Of a stretch of 64,000 nt of DNA, positions 35,201 through 44,259 are shown piece after piece. Within the stretch, counting starts at the first letter, position 1, and each line of letters opens with the position of its first letter. Source of the stretch: ZLKRG08 sp046048895 (GTDB lineage Bacteria; Actinomycetota; Actinomycetes; Nanopelagicales; Nanopelagicaceae); the NCBI GenBank assembly GCA_046048895.1, contig JBJOFF010000004.1, positions 1-64,000 of the forward strand, read 5' to 3'. The notes below the pieces were generated by a model, which worked only from the letters and a program-made list of their open reading frames with translations, was not told where the DNA came from and made no database searches. The translations under genes and the position numbers were made by a program.

Positions 35201-37267
35201 TTACTCCGCCTCTTCCATCGCCCGAAGTTCTCGCTTCAGATCTTTAATTTCATCTCTTAATCGAGCAGCTAATTCGAATTGCAATTCTGAAGCTGCGCTT
35301 CGCATCTGTTCGGTAAGCGACTCTATCAATGACAATAACTCCTGTCGTGGTAGGGCCACGAGAGATTTGCTATGTACGCCTATGGCAGGAGCATCACTAC
35401 GCTTACCCCCGATAAGTTTCTGGGTATCTTCCTCTTCTTTTGCAATTAGTTCAGTGATGTCAGAAATCTTCTTGCGAAGTGGTTGTGGATCAACACCGCG
35501 CTCGTTGTTATAAGTAATCTGTTTTGCTCTACGACGATTAGTTTCATCGATGGCCTTCTGCATGGAATCCGTCATATTGTCGGCATACATATGTACTTCA
35601 CCAGATACGTTTCGCGCCGCACGACCAATTGTTTGAATTAATGAAGTTGCTGAACGGAGGAATCCTTCTTTATCTGCATCTAAAATCGAGACTAACGAGA
35701 CTTCTGGCAAATCTAAACCTTCACGCAAGAGATTAATGCCGATTAGCACGTCGTATTCACCCAAACGTAATTCACGTAGTAATTCGACTCGACGCAAAGT
35801 ATCTACCTCAGAGTGAAGATATCTAACACGAACCTTTCGTTCCTGTAGGTACTCCGTTAAATCCTCCGCCATTTTCTTAGTTAATGTTGTAACAAGAACG
35901 CGTTCGTTACGCTCAGCTCGTATATTTATTTCATTTAACAGATCATCAATCTGGCCGCGCACTGGCTTGAGCACAATCTTTGGATCTACCAGCCCGGTTG
36001 GGCGAATAACTTGCTCGACTACTTCGCCATTGCATTTCTCTAGTTCGTATTTGCCGGGCGTTGCCGATAAATAAACTTTCTGCCCTACCCGTTCGAGAAA
36101 TTCGGGAAATTTAAGGGGGCGGTTATCCATCGCGCTTGGAAGTCGAAATCCATGTTCAACTAAAGTGCGCTTTCTTGACGCATCTCCTTCATACATCGCG
36201 CCAATCTGTGGCACAGTGACGTGGCTTTCATCAATAACCACTAGGAAATCCTCAGGAAAATAATCCAATAAGCAGTTTGGCGCACTTCCTGGTTCGCGAT
36301 CATCTAAATATCTTGAGTAGTTTTCGATTCCACTACAAAAACCGAGCTGTTGCATCATCTCCATATCGAAAGTGGTGCGCATTCTTAGCCTTTGCGCCTC
36401 AAGTAATTTTCCTTGTTTTTCAAATTTGGTTACTTGCATCTCCATATCAGCTTCAATTTCACCAAGCGCACGTTTCATGGTCTCAGGGCCGGCGGCATAG
36501 TGAGTAGCTGGGAAGATATACATCTCGGTTTCATCTCGAATTATTTCGCCAGTTAGCGGATGTAGCGTGGTGATTCGTTCAATTTCATCGCCAAACATCT
36601 CAATGCGCACTGCTAACTCTTCGTACATTGGAATAATTTCAATGGTGTCGCCACGAACTCGGAAAGTTCCGCGTTCAAATGCCAAGTCATTTCGCTTGTA
36701 TTGGATATCTACGAACCTGCGAAGTAACGCATTTCGTTCGATCTCCTCACCAACGCGCAAGCGAACCATGCGATCCACATATTCTTGAGGGGTGCCTAAT
36801 CCATAAATACACGAAACGGTTGCCACCACTATTACATCGCGGCGAGTTAATAATGAATTGGTAGCAGAGTGACGAAGTCGTTCAACTTCAGAGTTAACTG
36901 AGGAGTCCTTCTCTATGAAAGTATCGGTCTGAGGCACATAAGCTTCAGGCTGGTAATAGTCGTAATAACTTACAAAGTACTCCACGGCATTATTTGGCAA
37001 AAGCTCTCTAAATTCATTTGCCAATTGCGCCGCCAATGTCTTGTTATGCACTAAAACCAATGTTGGCCGTTGTAATCGCTCAATCAACCAAGCTGTAGTT
37101 GCCGACTTACCTGTGCCAGTCGCACCCAGCAGAACTACATCTTGCTCCCCTGCATTGATTCTTCTAGCTAACTCTTCGATAGCTTCTGGTTGATCGCCGG
37201 CAGGCCGGTAATCGGAAATAACTTCAAAAGGCGCAACTTTGCGTTGCAGGTCAGTTACTGGACGCAT
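35201..37267 (-). CDS. uvrB: Excinuclease ABC subunit B
   Basis: 688 aa helicase-like damage verifier. Walker A GATGTGKS (48-55), the beta-hairpin region YYDYYQPEAYVP, VVIDESHVT motif II, QTIGRAARN motif VI and a C-terminal UVR motif (about 645-682) for UvrC. The start overlaps the coaE stop by 17 nt. Confidence 0.98.
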   Translation of the reverse strand: MRPVTDLQRKVAPFEVISDYRPAGDQPEAIEELARRINAGEQDVVLLGATGTGKSATTAWLIERLQRPTLVLVHNKTLAAQLANEFRELLPNNAVEYFVSYYDYYQPEAYVPQTDTFIEKDSSVNSEVERLRHSATNSLLTRRDVIVVATVSCIYGLGTPQEYVDRMVRLRVGEEIERNALLRRFVDIQYKRNDLAFERGTFRVRGDTIEIIPMYEELAVRIEMFGDEIERITTLHPLTGEIIRDETEMYIFPATHYAAGPETMKRALGEIEADMEMQVTKFEKQGKLLEAQRLRMRTTFDMEMMQQLGFCSGIENYSRYLDDREPGSAPNCLLDYFPEDFLVVIDESHVTVPQIGAMYEGDASRKRTLVEHGFRLPSAMDNRPLKFPEFLERVGQKVYLSATPGKYELEKCNGEVVEQVIRPTGLVDPKIVLKPVRGQIDDLLNEINIRAERNERVLVTTLTKKMAEDLTEYLQERKVRVRYLHSEVDTLRRVELLRELRLGEYDVLIGINLLREGLDLPEVSLVSILDADKEGFLRSATSLIQTIGRAARNVSGEVHMYADNMTDSMQKAIDETNRRRAKQITYNNERGVDPQPLRKKISDITELIAKEEEDTQKLIGGKRSDAPAIGVHSKSLVALPRQELLSLIESLTEQMRSAASELQFELAARLRDEIKDLKRELRAMEEAE

Positions 37268-37841
37268 TTAGCTCTTCCCAAATAGCTTCGACTTTACGAA
37301 GCAGCGCCTCTTCATTGCCATCATTTTCAATAACTAAGTTAGCAACGGCTTTACGTTCCTCTGGCGAAACTTGATTTGCAATTCGTTTCTCTATCTCAGA
37401 GATGTGGAGCCCGCGATTTCTTAGGCGATCAATTCGCGCCTGCATTGGCGCCTCGACGGTTATGACTAAATCGAATTTTGACGCAGCATTTGTCTCTACT
37501 AGTAAAGGAATTTCGTAAATAAGAATTTGGCTCTCAGTGAGCGCTTTACGGGCATCAGCTAATGCTTGTTGGACAATTGGATGAATTATTGACTCTAGTT
37601 TTTTACGTTTATCGGGATCGGAGAAGACGATTTCACCTAATGCGCGACGATCAATCTGACCATCTTTTAAGATACCATCGCCAAAAACGCTAATTACTTG
37701 ATCAAAACCAGTGGTACCACGTTCTATTGCCTGGCGTGCCAATTGATCTGCATCAATAACTTCCGCACCTAATGAGAAGAAGTAATTTGCGACTAATGAT
37801 TTACCGGCACCAATTCCGCCGGTTAGCGCTATTACTTTCAT
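37251..37841 (-). CDS. coaE: Dephospho-CoA kinase
   Basis: 196 aa P-loop kinase for the last step of CoA synthesis. P-loop GGIGAGKS (8-15), DADQLARQAIERGT, and the LLVETNAASKFDLVI stretch are typical. Length equals the bacterial core; the long fused C-terminal domain of mycobacterial CoaE is absent. A TAGGCT hexamer ends 7 nt before the ATG with no Shine-Dalgarno, suggesting a leaderless start just after the rpsA terminator. Confidence 0.95.
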   Translation of the reverse strand: MKVIALTGGIGAGKSLVANYFFSLGAEVIDADQLARQAIERGTTGFDQVISVFGDGILKDGQIDRRALGEIVFSDPDKRKKLESIIHPIVQQALADARKALTESQILIYEIPLLVETNAASKFDLVITVEAPMQARIDRLRNRGLHISEIEKRIANQVSPEERKAVANLVIENDGNEEALLRKVEAIWEELNASSN

Positions 37842-37848
37842 GTCGTGA

Positions 37849-37854
37849 AGCCTA
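37849..37854 (-). promoter_or_regulatory. Putative -10 element of a leaderless coaE-uvrBAC transcript
   Basis: On the minus strand TAGGCT is followed by 7 nt and the coaE ATG at 37841. A -35, if any, would lie inside the rpsA terminator stem. Confidence 0.35.
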
Positions 37855-37860
37855 TCTATT

Positions 37861-37892
37861 AAAAAAGCCCCGCTAAAAATTAGCGGGGCTTT
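37861..37892 (-). terminator. Intrinsic terminator of rpsA
   Basis: GCCCCGCTAA (37867-37876) and TTAGCGGGGC (37880-37889) form a perfect 10-bp GC-rich stem around a 3-nt loop, starting about 15 nt after the rpsA stop; on the minus strand it runs into six Ts (37861-37866). The clearest terminator in the window. Confidence 0.93.
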
Positions 37893-37904
37893 CTAGAGTT
37901 TTAA

Positions 37905-39251
37905 TTACTCGGCAGGAGTTGCTTCAACAGCCTCTGCTGCTTTCGCGGCATCCTTCTGGGCCTTGTGAGCCATGAAGCGTGCTTGAGCTTCAGCGTATTG
38001 ACGCTCCCACTCCTCGCGCTGTGCTTCGAATCCTGGCTTCCACTCTTGAGCATCTGCATCAAATCCTTCTGGATAGATGAAGTTGCCTTCAGCATCGTAG
38101 CGAGCTGGCATGCCGTATTGAGTTGGATCAAATGCTTCCACTTCAATCTCAGCGCCTTCATTAGCTTGCTTTAGAGATAGCGAGATTCGACGACGCTCTA
38201 AATCGATGTCGATAATCTTTACGAATAGTTCATCGCCAACTTGAACAACCTGCTCAGGGATTTCTACGTGGCGCTCTGCAAGTTCAGAGATGTGAACTAG
38301 ACCTTCGATACCTTCGTGAACACGGATAAATGCACCGAATGGCACCAGCTTGGTAACCACACCTGGCACAACTGTATTAATTGTGTGGGTGCGAGCAAAT
38401 GCCTGCCATGGATCTTCCTGTGTTGCCTTAAGTGAAAGCGATACACGCTCGCGCTCGAAATCAACTTCTAGAACTTCTACAGTTACTTCGTCGCCAACTT
38501 CTACAACCTCTGATGGATGATCAATGTGCTTCCATGAAAGCTCTGAGACGTGAACTAAACCATCTACGCCACCTAGGTCAACGAATGCACCGAAGTTTAC
38601 GATTGATGAAATCACACCGGTACGTACTTGACCCTTTTGTAGCTGGTTCAAGAATGTGGTGCGTGATTCTGATTGTGTCTGCTCTAGGTATGCACGACGT
38701 GAAAGAACAACGTTGTTACGGTTCTTATCAAGTTCGATGATGCGAGCTTCAACGGTCTTACCAATGTATGGTGAAAGATCGCGAACACGACGCATTTCAA
38801 CTAGAGATGCTGGAAGGAATCCACGAAGTCCGATATCAACAATCAGACCACCCTTAACAACTTCAATAACTGTTCCAGTTACTACTTCGTCGCGTTCCTT
38901 CTTGCCTTCAATTTCGCCCCAAGCCTTTTCGTACTGAGCGCGCTTCTTTGAAAGAATTAAACGGCCTTCTTTGTCTTCCTTCTGAAGAACAAGAGCCTCG
39001 ATGTTTTCTCCAACTTTTACTAATTCGTTTGGATCTACGTCGTTACGAATAGATAATTCGCGAGATGGGATAACACCCTCTGTCTTATATCCGACGTCTA
39101 CTAGAACTTCGTCACGATCTACCTGGACGATTACGCCGGTAACTAGATCGCCGTCATTGAAATTTCGGATTGTGCCTTCGATTGCGGCAAGAAAATCTTC
39201 TGCTGAGCCGATATCGTTGATTGCGATTTGCGGCTTGTTTGATGTAGTCAA
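37905..39251 (-). CDS. rpsA: 30S ribosomal protein S1
   Basis: 448 aa from the TTG at 39251, placed 4 nt after GGAG; the protein then begins MTTSNKPQIAINDIGSAEDFLAAI, the usual actinobacterial start. An in-frame start at 39335 would add 28 residues without similarity. Four S1 RNA-binding repeats follow (about 33-102, 120-185, 205-275, 290-362), then an acidic/alanine-rich tail. S1 helps messages bind the ribosome. It has its own strong terminator, so it is probably a single-gene unit. Confidence 0.95.
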   Translation of the reverse strand: MTTSNKPQIAINDIGSAEDFLAAIEGTIRNFNDGDLVTGVIVQVDRDEVLVDVGYKTEGVIPSRELSIRNDVDPNELVKVGENIEALVLQKEDKEGRLILSKKRAQYEKAWGEIEGKKERDEVVTGTVIEVVKGGLIVDIGLRGFLPASLVEMRRVRDLSPYIGKTVEARIIELDKNRNNVVLSRRAYLEQTQSESRTTFLNQLQKGQVRTGVISSIVNFGAFVDLGGVDGLVHVSELSWKHIDHPSEVVEVGDEVTVEVLEVDFERERVSLSLKATQEDPWQAFARTHTINTVVPGVVTKLVPFGAFIRVHEGIEGLVHISELAERHVEIPEQVVQVGDELFVKIIDIDLERRRISLSLKQANEGAEIEVEAFDPTQYGMPARYDAEGNFIYPEGFDADAQEWKPGFEAQREEWERQYAEAQARFMAHKAQKDAAKAAEAVEATPAE

Positions 39252-39405
39252 AATACTCCGTAGGGATAGTTTGTAGTAGGAATGAAAATTGATGGCCTCA
39301 AAGTTCAACTTGCGAAAGGCAAGGTTACTTATCACATGCTACTTAGGGCAAATTGGATCCATTTTTAGCCTCTTCTTTGGGTGGCTCGGGTAGATTAAGC
39401 GGGCA
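39252..39405. other. Divergent intergenic region rpsA / MFS gene
   Basis: 154 bp without a gene. It must hold the rpsA promoter and leader; on the plus strand TAGATT (39391-39396) ends 9 nt before the MFS ATG and could be its -10. No convincing -35 or operator was seen. Confidence 0.4.
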
Positions 39406-40587
39406 ATGAAGCAATATTTAGAACTACTTCAAATTCCGATGGCCAGAAAGCTGCTGATTGCAGCGACGCCAGCGCGTATGGCTTACTCGATGATTAGTCT
39501 CTCAATATTCTTCAAAACTGAACGCGAATTAAATTCCATCACACTTGCTGGAATTGCACTTGGATTAAACGCGTTGGCTGGATCTTTGACTGCCGGTATG
39601 CGCGGCAATGTGATTGATAAATGGGGTCAGAAATGGCCGATTAGAATTTTGGTTCCAGGTTATGCCATCGGAATCATTCTATTAAATATTGCATCATCTA
39701 AAACTGAAATATTGATTTGGTCTTTGGTGCTTGGGTTCTCTGCCCCACCGATTAACTTATCGGTGCGACCACTTTGGAAACAGATCGTTCCGGATGGCAA
39801 AGTACGTACCGCATATGGCTTGGATAGCGCGGTGATGAATGCAGTTGGAATTATTGGACCAGCAGTTGCAACCACAATTTCGCTATCTAAATATCCAGGA
39901 TATGCACTCGGAAGTTGTGCGGCTTTGATGTTAATAGGTGGAGTCGCGCTTGAATTTACGATTAACCATCGAAATTGGTTTACCGAAAAGAAAGATCCAA
40001 ACGAAGCAAAACTTTGGAAAGTTCCGGCAATCCGATTACTAATGATTGAAGGGTGTTTTATTGGTTTAGGTTGGGGATTTTTTGATGTTGGCATCCCTGC
40101 TTATGCCACTTTGGAGAATGTCCCCCATCGAACCGCTTGGCTATTCTCTATTATGGCTTTCTTTAATGTGGTGGGCGGCCTGGTAGCAGGATTAATTAAG
40201 AAGCGTCGCTCTGCATATTTAACAATGCGTCGCACTTATTTGGGGTGGTTTATATTCTCTTTGCCGCTTTATTTCACCTATCCAGATTGGTCTCTTGCAG
40301 TGGTCGGCGCGCTACTTGGCTTAACTGGTGGCGCGCTACAAGTTTTCTACTTTGAAGTTTTAGATGCAGTAAGGCCAAAGGGAAGCGCAACCGCATCTCT
40401 TGGTTGGCTCTGGACAATTGAAGGATCGATGGCTGCGCTTGGCAGCGCGCTTGGCGGCTGGGTTGCTGAAGCAGTTTCGCCCCGCGCATGCTTGGCCGTC
40501 ACCACATTGATGTTAGTTACTGGTTACATACTTTTAAGTGCCGGTCGTAAGCGATTTAGTGCAGCAGACGTAATTTTGGCAGATTAA
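39406..40587 (+). CDS. Major facilitator superfamily transporter, substrate unknown
   Basis: 393 aa with about 12 hydrophobic helices in two halves and a basic central loop (about 185-205, NHRNWFTEKKDPNEAK). An MFS motif-A-like loop is visible between helices 2 and 3 (GNVIDKWGQKWPIR). The length and layout fit a permease or efflux pump of the superfamily, but no specific family was recognised. It stands alone between rpsA and polA; its stop overlaps the convergent polA stop by 3 bp. Confidence 0.8.
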   Translation: MKQYLELLQIPMARKLLIAATPARMAYSMISLSIFFKTERELNSITLAGIALGLNALAGSLTAGMRGNVIDKWGQKWPIRILVPGYAIGIILLNIASSKTEILIWSLVLGFSAPPINLSVRPLWKQIVPDGKVRTAYGLDSAVMNAVGIIGPAVATTISLSKYPGYALGSCAALMLIGGVALEFTINHRNWFTEKKDPNEAKLWKVPAIRLLMIEGCFIGLGWGFFDVGIPAYATLENVPHRTAWLFSIMAFFNVVGGLVAGLIKKRRSAYLTMRRTYLGWFIFSLPLYFTYPDWSLAVVGALLGLTGGALQVFYFEVLDAVRPKGSATASLGWLWTIEGSMAALGSALGGWVAEAVSPRACLAVTTLMLVTGYILLSAGRKRFSAADVILAD

Positions 40588-43112
40588 TGCTCTGCAGCAT
40601 GCCAGCTCTTACCGTGGCCAATATTTACTGAGAGCGCAACTTTTAACGGATAAGCAGCTCCCATTTCTCGTCGCACCAAATCAATTAATTGCTCCAGCTC
40701 TGAATCGACATATTCAAAGAGAAGTTCGTCGTGGATCTGCAAAAGTAATCTGGATTTTAAATTAGCGTTCTTTATTGCTTCATCAACCTTAAGCATTGCC
40801 AATTTAATAATGTCTGCGGCGGTACCTTGAATAGGCGCATTCAACGCGGCGCGTTCTGCCACTTCCCGCTTAAATTTATTCTCATTCAGTAGGTCTGGCA
40901 GATACCTGCGTCTGCCCATAAGGGTTTCGGTATAACCATCATTCTTTGCTTGCTTTACTACCGTAGCTAAGTAATCTCTAATGCCGCCAAATCGAAGATA
41001 ATATTTATCCATTAGCGCACTTGCTGCTCCGGGTGAGATATCTAATTGCTGAGATAAGCCGAAAGCGCTTAATCCGTAAGCCAAACCATATGACATAGCC
41101 TTTATTTGGCGGCGCATCTCTGAGTCAACTTCATTGGGCTTAACTCCAAAGACTAAAGAGGCAACCGTCGAATGCAAATCTTCGCCAGATGCAAATGCCT
41201 CCAAAAGTTTTTGATCTTCAGCTAAATGCGCCAGGATTCGCATTTCAATCTGACTGTAATCAGCGGTAAAGATTCCATCAAATTCTTTACCGGCTACAAA
41301 GCCATCGCGAATTTTACGGCCGGCTTCACTTCGAATTGGAATATTCTGCAAATTAGGTCCGGTGGAAGAGAGTCGACCGGTTGCCGCTACCGTCTGCTGG
41401 AAATGAGTATGAATTCGACCATCCGATTGAATCTCTGCGAGTAAACCCTCAACTACGCTCTGCAATTTACTTGCTTCACGGATCTTTAATAAAGATTCTA
41501 GAACTGGGTGTTTAGTCTCTGAATAGAGCCACTGCAGGCTTTCGGCATCCGTGGTAAATCCCGTCTTGATTCGCTTAGTTTTAGGTAATTTCAATTCATC
41601 AAATAGCACTACTTGCAACTGTTTTGGAGAGGCGACATTAAATTCATGGCCCACAACTTTAAATGCCGCTTGGCTTTGAGCATGCACTTCCTTCTGAAGT
41701 TCTTCGCCTTGCGCCTTCAAATTGGCTTTATCGATAGCAACCCCAGCGCGCTCCATCTGCGCCAGCACTAAAGAAACCGGGATTTCTAACTCTGTTAAGA
41801 GCTTTAAAGCGCCACGTTCTTCTAAGTCTGCAACCAGTTTTTCACGTAAGGCAAACATCGAACTTGCTTGATTTGAAAGTGAAGCTTCTGCGAAGCCATA
41901 TCTCTCCAATACATCACTGATCGCATTTAAACGATTACCGGGATCTACCAAATATGCAGCTAGCGCGCTATCGAAAATCACGCCATTGAAGTCAACAATT
42001 CGAGCTAAAGATTTAAAATCGTGAGCGATTTTCTCAATTTGATGATTTGCAAGCCAGGGCCCTGTTTCATCAGAATTAACTAAGTACACTTCTTCGGGCG
42101 AAAGCGCGACGGCATATGAGCTTAGGCGTTCATCCATAAGTTCAAAAGCAAAACCAATGGTTCCAGTGAAGCCCTCTAATCTGATATTCACCTCTTCAGG
42201 CGTTGCAAAATTAACATCTACATTTACCTGTGCTTCAACTTTTACGGGTAACTTTGCAAGAAGTGATTTAAATTCTAATTTGGCATATATTTTCCGAAGC
42301 TCTTCAGAATCAAAACTCTTCCATTCCAAATCTGACATTGAATACTTAATGGGGACATCTGAAAGTAATTGAGTAAGTTCGCGGTTGAGAATTGCGGAGC
42401 CGATATTTGCGCGTAGTGATTCGCCTACCTTTCCCCCTACTTCATCAACGCGTTTAACAAGTTCCGCAAATGAACCAAATTCAACAATCCACTTGGCGGC
42501 AGTTTTTTCTCCAACACCTGGAATCGAAGGCAAATTATCGGAAGGATCTCCACGAAGCGCCGCAAAATCTGGATACTGCGCAGGCGTGAGACCATATTTA
42601 TCTTGCACCGCTGCTGGTGTCATGCGTGCCATTTCTGATACGCCTTTTTTTGGATATAGCACCGTAATTTGATCTGTTACTAATTGGAAACTATCTCGAT
42701 CTCCCGTACAAATTAGAACTTCAAATCCTTGGGCCACCGCATCTTTTGAAATAGTGGCGAGCAAATCATCCGCCTCATATCCTTCGAGTGAATATTCATT
42801 AATCTTCATCGCTTTAAGTACCTGATGAATCAGCGGAATTTGAGATCTAAATTCTTCTGGGGTCGCACTTCTGGTCGCTTTATATTCAGGAAATTTCTCG
42901 GATCTAAAAGTCTTTCTGGAAACATCGAAAGCAACTGCGATATGTGTTGGTTGCTCCTCTTTTATGAGCGCCATCAACATATTGGAAAAGCCATATACGG
43001 CATTGGTGTGCTGACCATTGGAGGTTGAGAAGGCATCAACTGGTAGCGCAAAGAATGCGCGATATGCCATTGAATGTCCATCGATTAGTAAGAGGCGCTT
43101 CACGGACGCCAT
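40584..43112 (-). CDS. polA: DNA polymerase I
   Basis: 842 aa. N-terminal 5'-3' exonuclease (about 1-290; LLLIDGHSMAYRAFF, EGYEADDLLAT, GDPSDNLPSIPGVGEKTA), a middle domain where the 3'-5' exonuclease acidic residues are not evident, and a family A polymerase with motif A DYSQIEMRILAHL, motif B RRQIKAMSYGLAYGLS and motif C LQIHDELLFE. Probably lacks proofreading, as in other actinobacterial Pol I. Divergent from the thioesterase gene after 14 bp. Confidence 0.97.
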   Translation of the reverse strand: MASVKRLLLIDGHSMAYRAFFALPVDAFSTSNGQHTNAVYGFSNMLMALIKEEQPTHIAVAFDVSRKTFRSEKFPEYKATRSATPEEFRSQIPLIHQVLKAMKINEYSLEGYEADDLLATISKDAVAQGFEVLICTGDRDSFQLVTDQITVLYPKKGVSEMARMTPAAVQDKYGLTPAQYPDFAALRGDPSDNLPSIPGVGEKTAAKWIVEFGSFAELVKRVDEVGGKVGESLRANIGSAILNRELTQLLSDVPIKYSMSDLEWKSFDSEELRKIYAKLEFKSLLAKLPVKVEAQVNVDVNFATPEEVNIRLEGFTGTIGFAFELMDERLSSYAVALSPEEVYLVNSDETGPWLANHQIEKIAHDFKSLARIVDFNGVIFDSALAAYLVDPGNRLNAISDVLERYGFAEASLSNQASSMFALREKLVADLEERGALKLLTELEIPVSLVLAQMERAGVAIDKANLKAQGEELQKEVHAQSQAAFKVVGHEFNVASPKQLQVVLFDELKLPKTKRIKTGFTTDAESLQWLYSETKHPVLESLLKIREASKLQSVVEGLLAEIQSDGRIHTHFQQTVAATGRLSSTGPNLQNIPIRSEAGRKIRDGFVAGKEFDGIFTADYSQIEMRILAHLAEDQKLLEAFASGEDLHSTVASLVFGVKPNEVDSEMRRQIKAMSYGLAYGLSAFGLSQQLDISPGAASALMDKYYLRFGGIRDYLATVVKQAKNDGYTETLMGRRRYLPDLLNENKFKREVAERAALNAPIQGTAADIIKLAMLKVDEAIKNANLKSRLLLQIHDELLFEYVDSELEQLIDLVRREMGAAYPLKVALSVNIGHGKSWHAAEH

Positions 43113-43114
43113 GT

Positions 43115-43120
43115 TATCTT
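43115..43120 (+). promoter_or_regulatory. Putative -10 element of a leaderless thioesterase transcript
   Basis: TATCTT ends 6 nt before the ATG at 43127. Because polA starts at 43112 on the other strand, any -35 would lie inside the polA coding sequence. Confidence 0.35.
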
Positions 43121-43126
43121 TCGGGA

Positions 43127-43525
43127 ATGGATTTCATGGAGCTTTTAAATGGACGTGGTCAAGCCGCATTGGATAAGAAGATGGGTATCAAAATTATAGA
43201 AGCCACTCCACAGCGTCTAGTTGGAACTATGCCGGTGGAGGGCAATACCCAGCCACTTGGATTTTTACATGGCGGCGCAAATGTCGTTTTGGCAGAGTCG
43301 CTTGGATCAATTGGAACTTGGTTGCACGCTGGACCGAATCGCAGAATTGTTGGAGTCGATATCAATGCCACTCATCACAAGAGCGCAACTTCCGGAATTG
43401 TTACCGCAGTTGCAACAGCAATTTCACTTGGCCGCACTTTGTGCAGTTATAACATCGAAATTACAAATGAAGACGGGCAGCGCACTTGCACTGCCCGCAT
43501 CACTTGTTTGATTTTGAATGATTAG
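43127..43525 (+). CDS. PaaI-type hotdog-fold thioesterase
   Basis: 132 aa from the ATG at 43127. Hotdog fold with GFLHGGANVVLAESLGSIG: the HGG motif followed by an acidic residue nine positions later, the active-site pattern of PaaI/DUF4442-type acyl-CoA thioesterases. Strands such as RIVGVDINATHHKSA and ITNEDGQRTCTARITC complete the fold. Probably hydrolyses an aryl- or acyl-CoA (for example a menaquinone precursor), but the substrate is not shown. It ends 5 bp from the convergent livF stop. Confidence 0.85.
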   Translation: MDFMELLNGRGQAALDKKMGIKIIEATPQRLVGTMPVEGNTQPLGFLHGGANVVLAESLGSIGTWLHAGPNRRIVGVDINATHHKSATSGIVTAVATAISLGRTLCSYNIEITNEDGQRTCTARITCLILND

Positions 43526-43530
43526 TGGAA

Positions 43531-44259
43531 TTAAAAAATCTCGTGAGCACCAGTTCCGAGGTAAGCAGACTTAACATGAGGATCATTTAACAAATCCTTT
43601 GCATTTGCTTCCTTGGTAATGGAACCAGTCTCTAAAACATAAGCACGATGAGCGCGACTTAACGCCTGCTGTGCGTTCTGTTCGACTAACAAAATTGTTA
43701 CACCTTGCTTGTTAATCTCTGTGATGATTCGGAAAATATTTGCAATCATCTGAGGAGCAAGACCCATTGAAGGCTCATCCAGTAGCAAGACTTTTGGCCG
43801 AGCCATTAGCGCTCTACCAATAGCCAACATCTGTTGTTCGCCTCCAGATAGAGTTCCGCCTGCTTGGCTTGATCGCTCTTTTAGTCTTGGAAATAGATGA
43901 TAAACATTCTCTAAATCTTGCTCGATTTCTGCTCTCTTCATCTTCAAGTGGTATTTACCCATTTCAAGATTTTCAAGCACGGTCATGCCAGGAAAAATGC
44001 CACGTCCTTCTGGGGCCTGAGAAATTCCTAGATGTACACGTTGGTGCGCAGGCACTTTGGAGATATCTTGGCCATCAAAGATGATTTGGCCAGATGAGAC
44101 TGGACGCAGTCCTGAGATTGTTTTAAGAGTGGTGGTTTTTCCTGCACCATTGGCACCAATTAAGGTAACAATTTCACCTTGATTTACGGTTACAGAGATA
44201 CCTTTAATTGCCTCGATTTTCCCATAATGAACATGGAGATTCTTAATTTCAAGATGCAT
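43531..44259 (-). CDS. livF: Branched-chain amino acid-type ABC transporter ATPase (LivF)
   Basis: 242 aa. Walker A GANGAGKTT, signature LSGGEQQMLAIGRAL, Walker B VLLLDEPSMGLAP; the EGRGIFPGMTVLENLEMG segment is typical of LivF. Energises import together with LivG. Start overlaps the livG stop by 11 nt. Confidence 0.94.
   Translation of the reverse strand: MHLEIKNLHVHYGKIEAIKGISVTVNQGEIVTLIGANGAGKTTTLKTISGLRPVSSGQIIFDGQDISKVPAHQRVHLGISQAPEGRGIFPGMTVLENLEMGKYHLKMKRAEIEQDLENVYHLFPRLKERSSQAGGTLSGGEQQMLAIGRALMARPKVLLLDEPSMGLAPQMIANIFRIITEINKQGVTILLVEQNAQQALSRAHRAYVLETGSITKEANAKDLLNDPHVKSAYLGTGAHEIF

Noticed and set aside
34908..35513. 201-codon open frame opposite uvrA/uvrB
   Set aside because: It lies wholly antisense to two well-conserved genes and has the low-complexity serine/arginine composition of a shadow frame.
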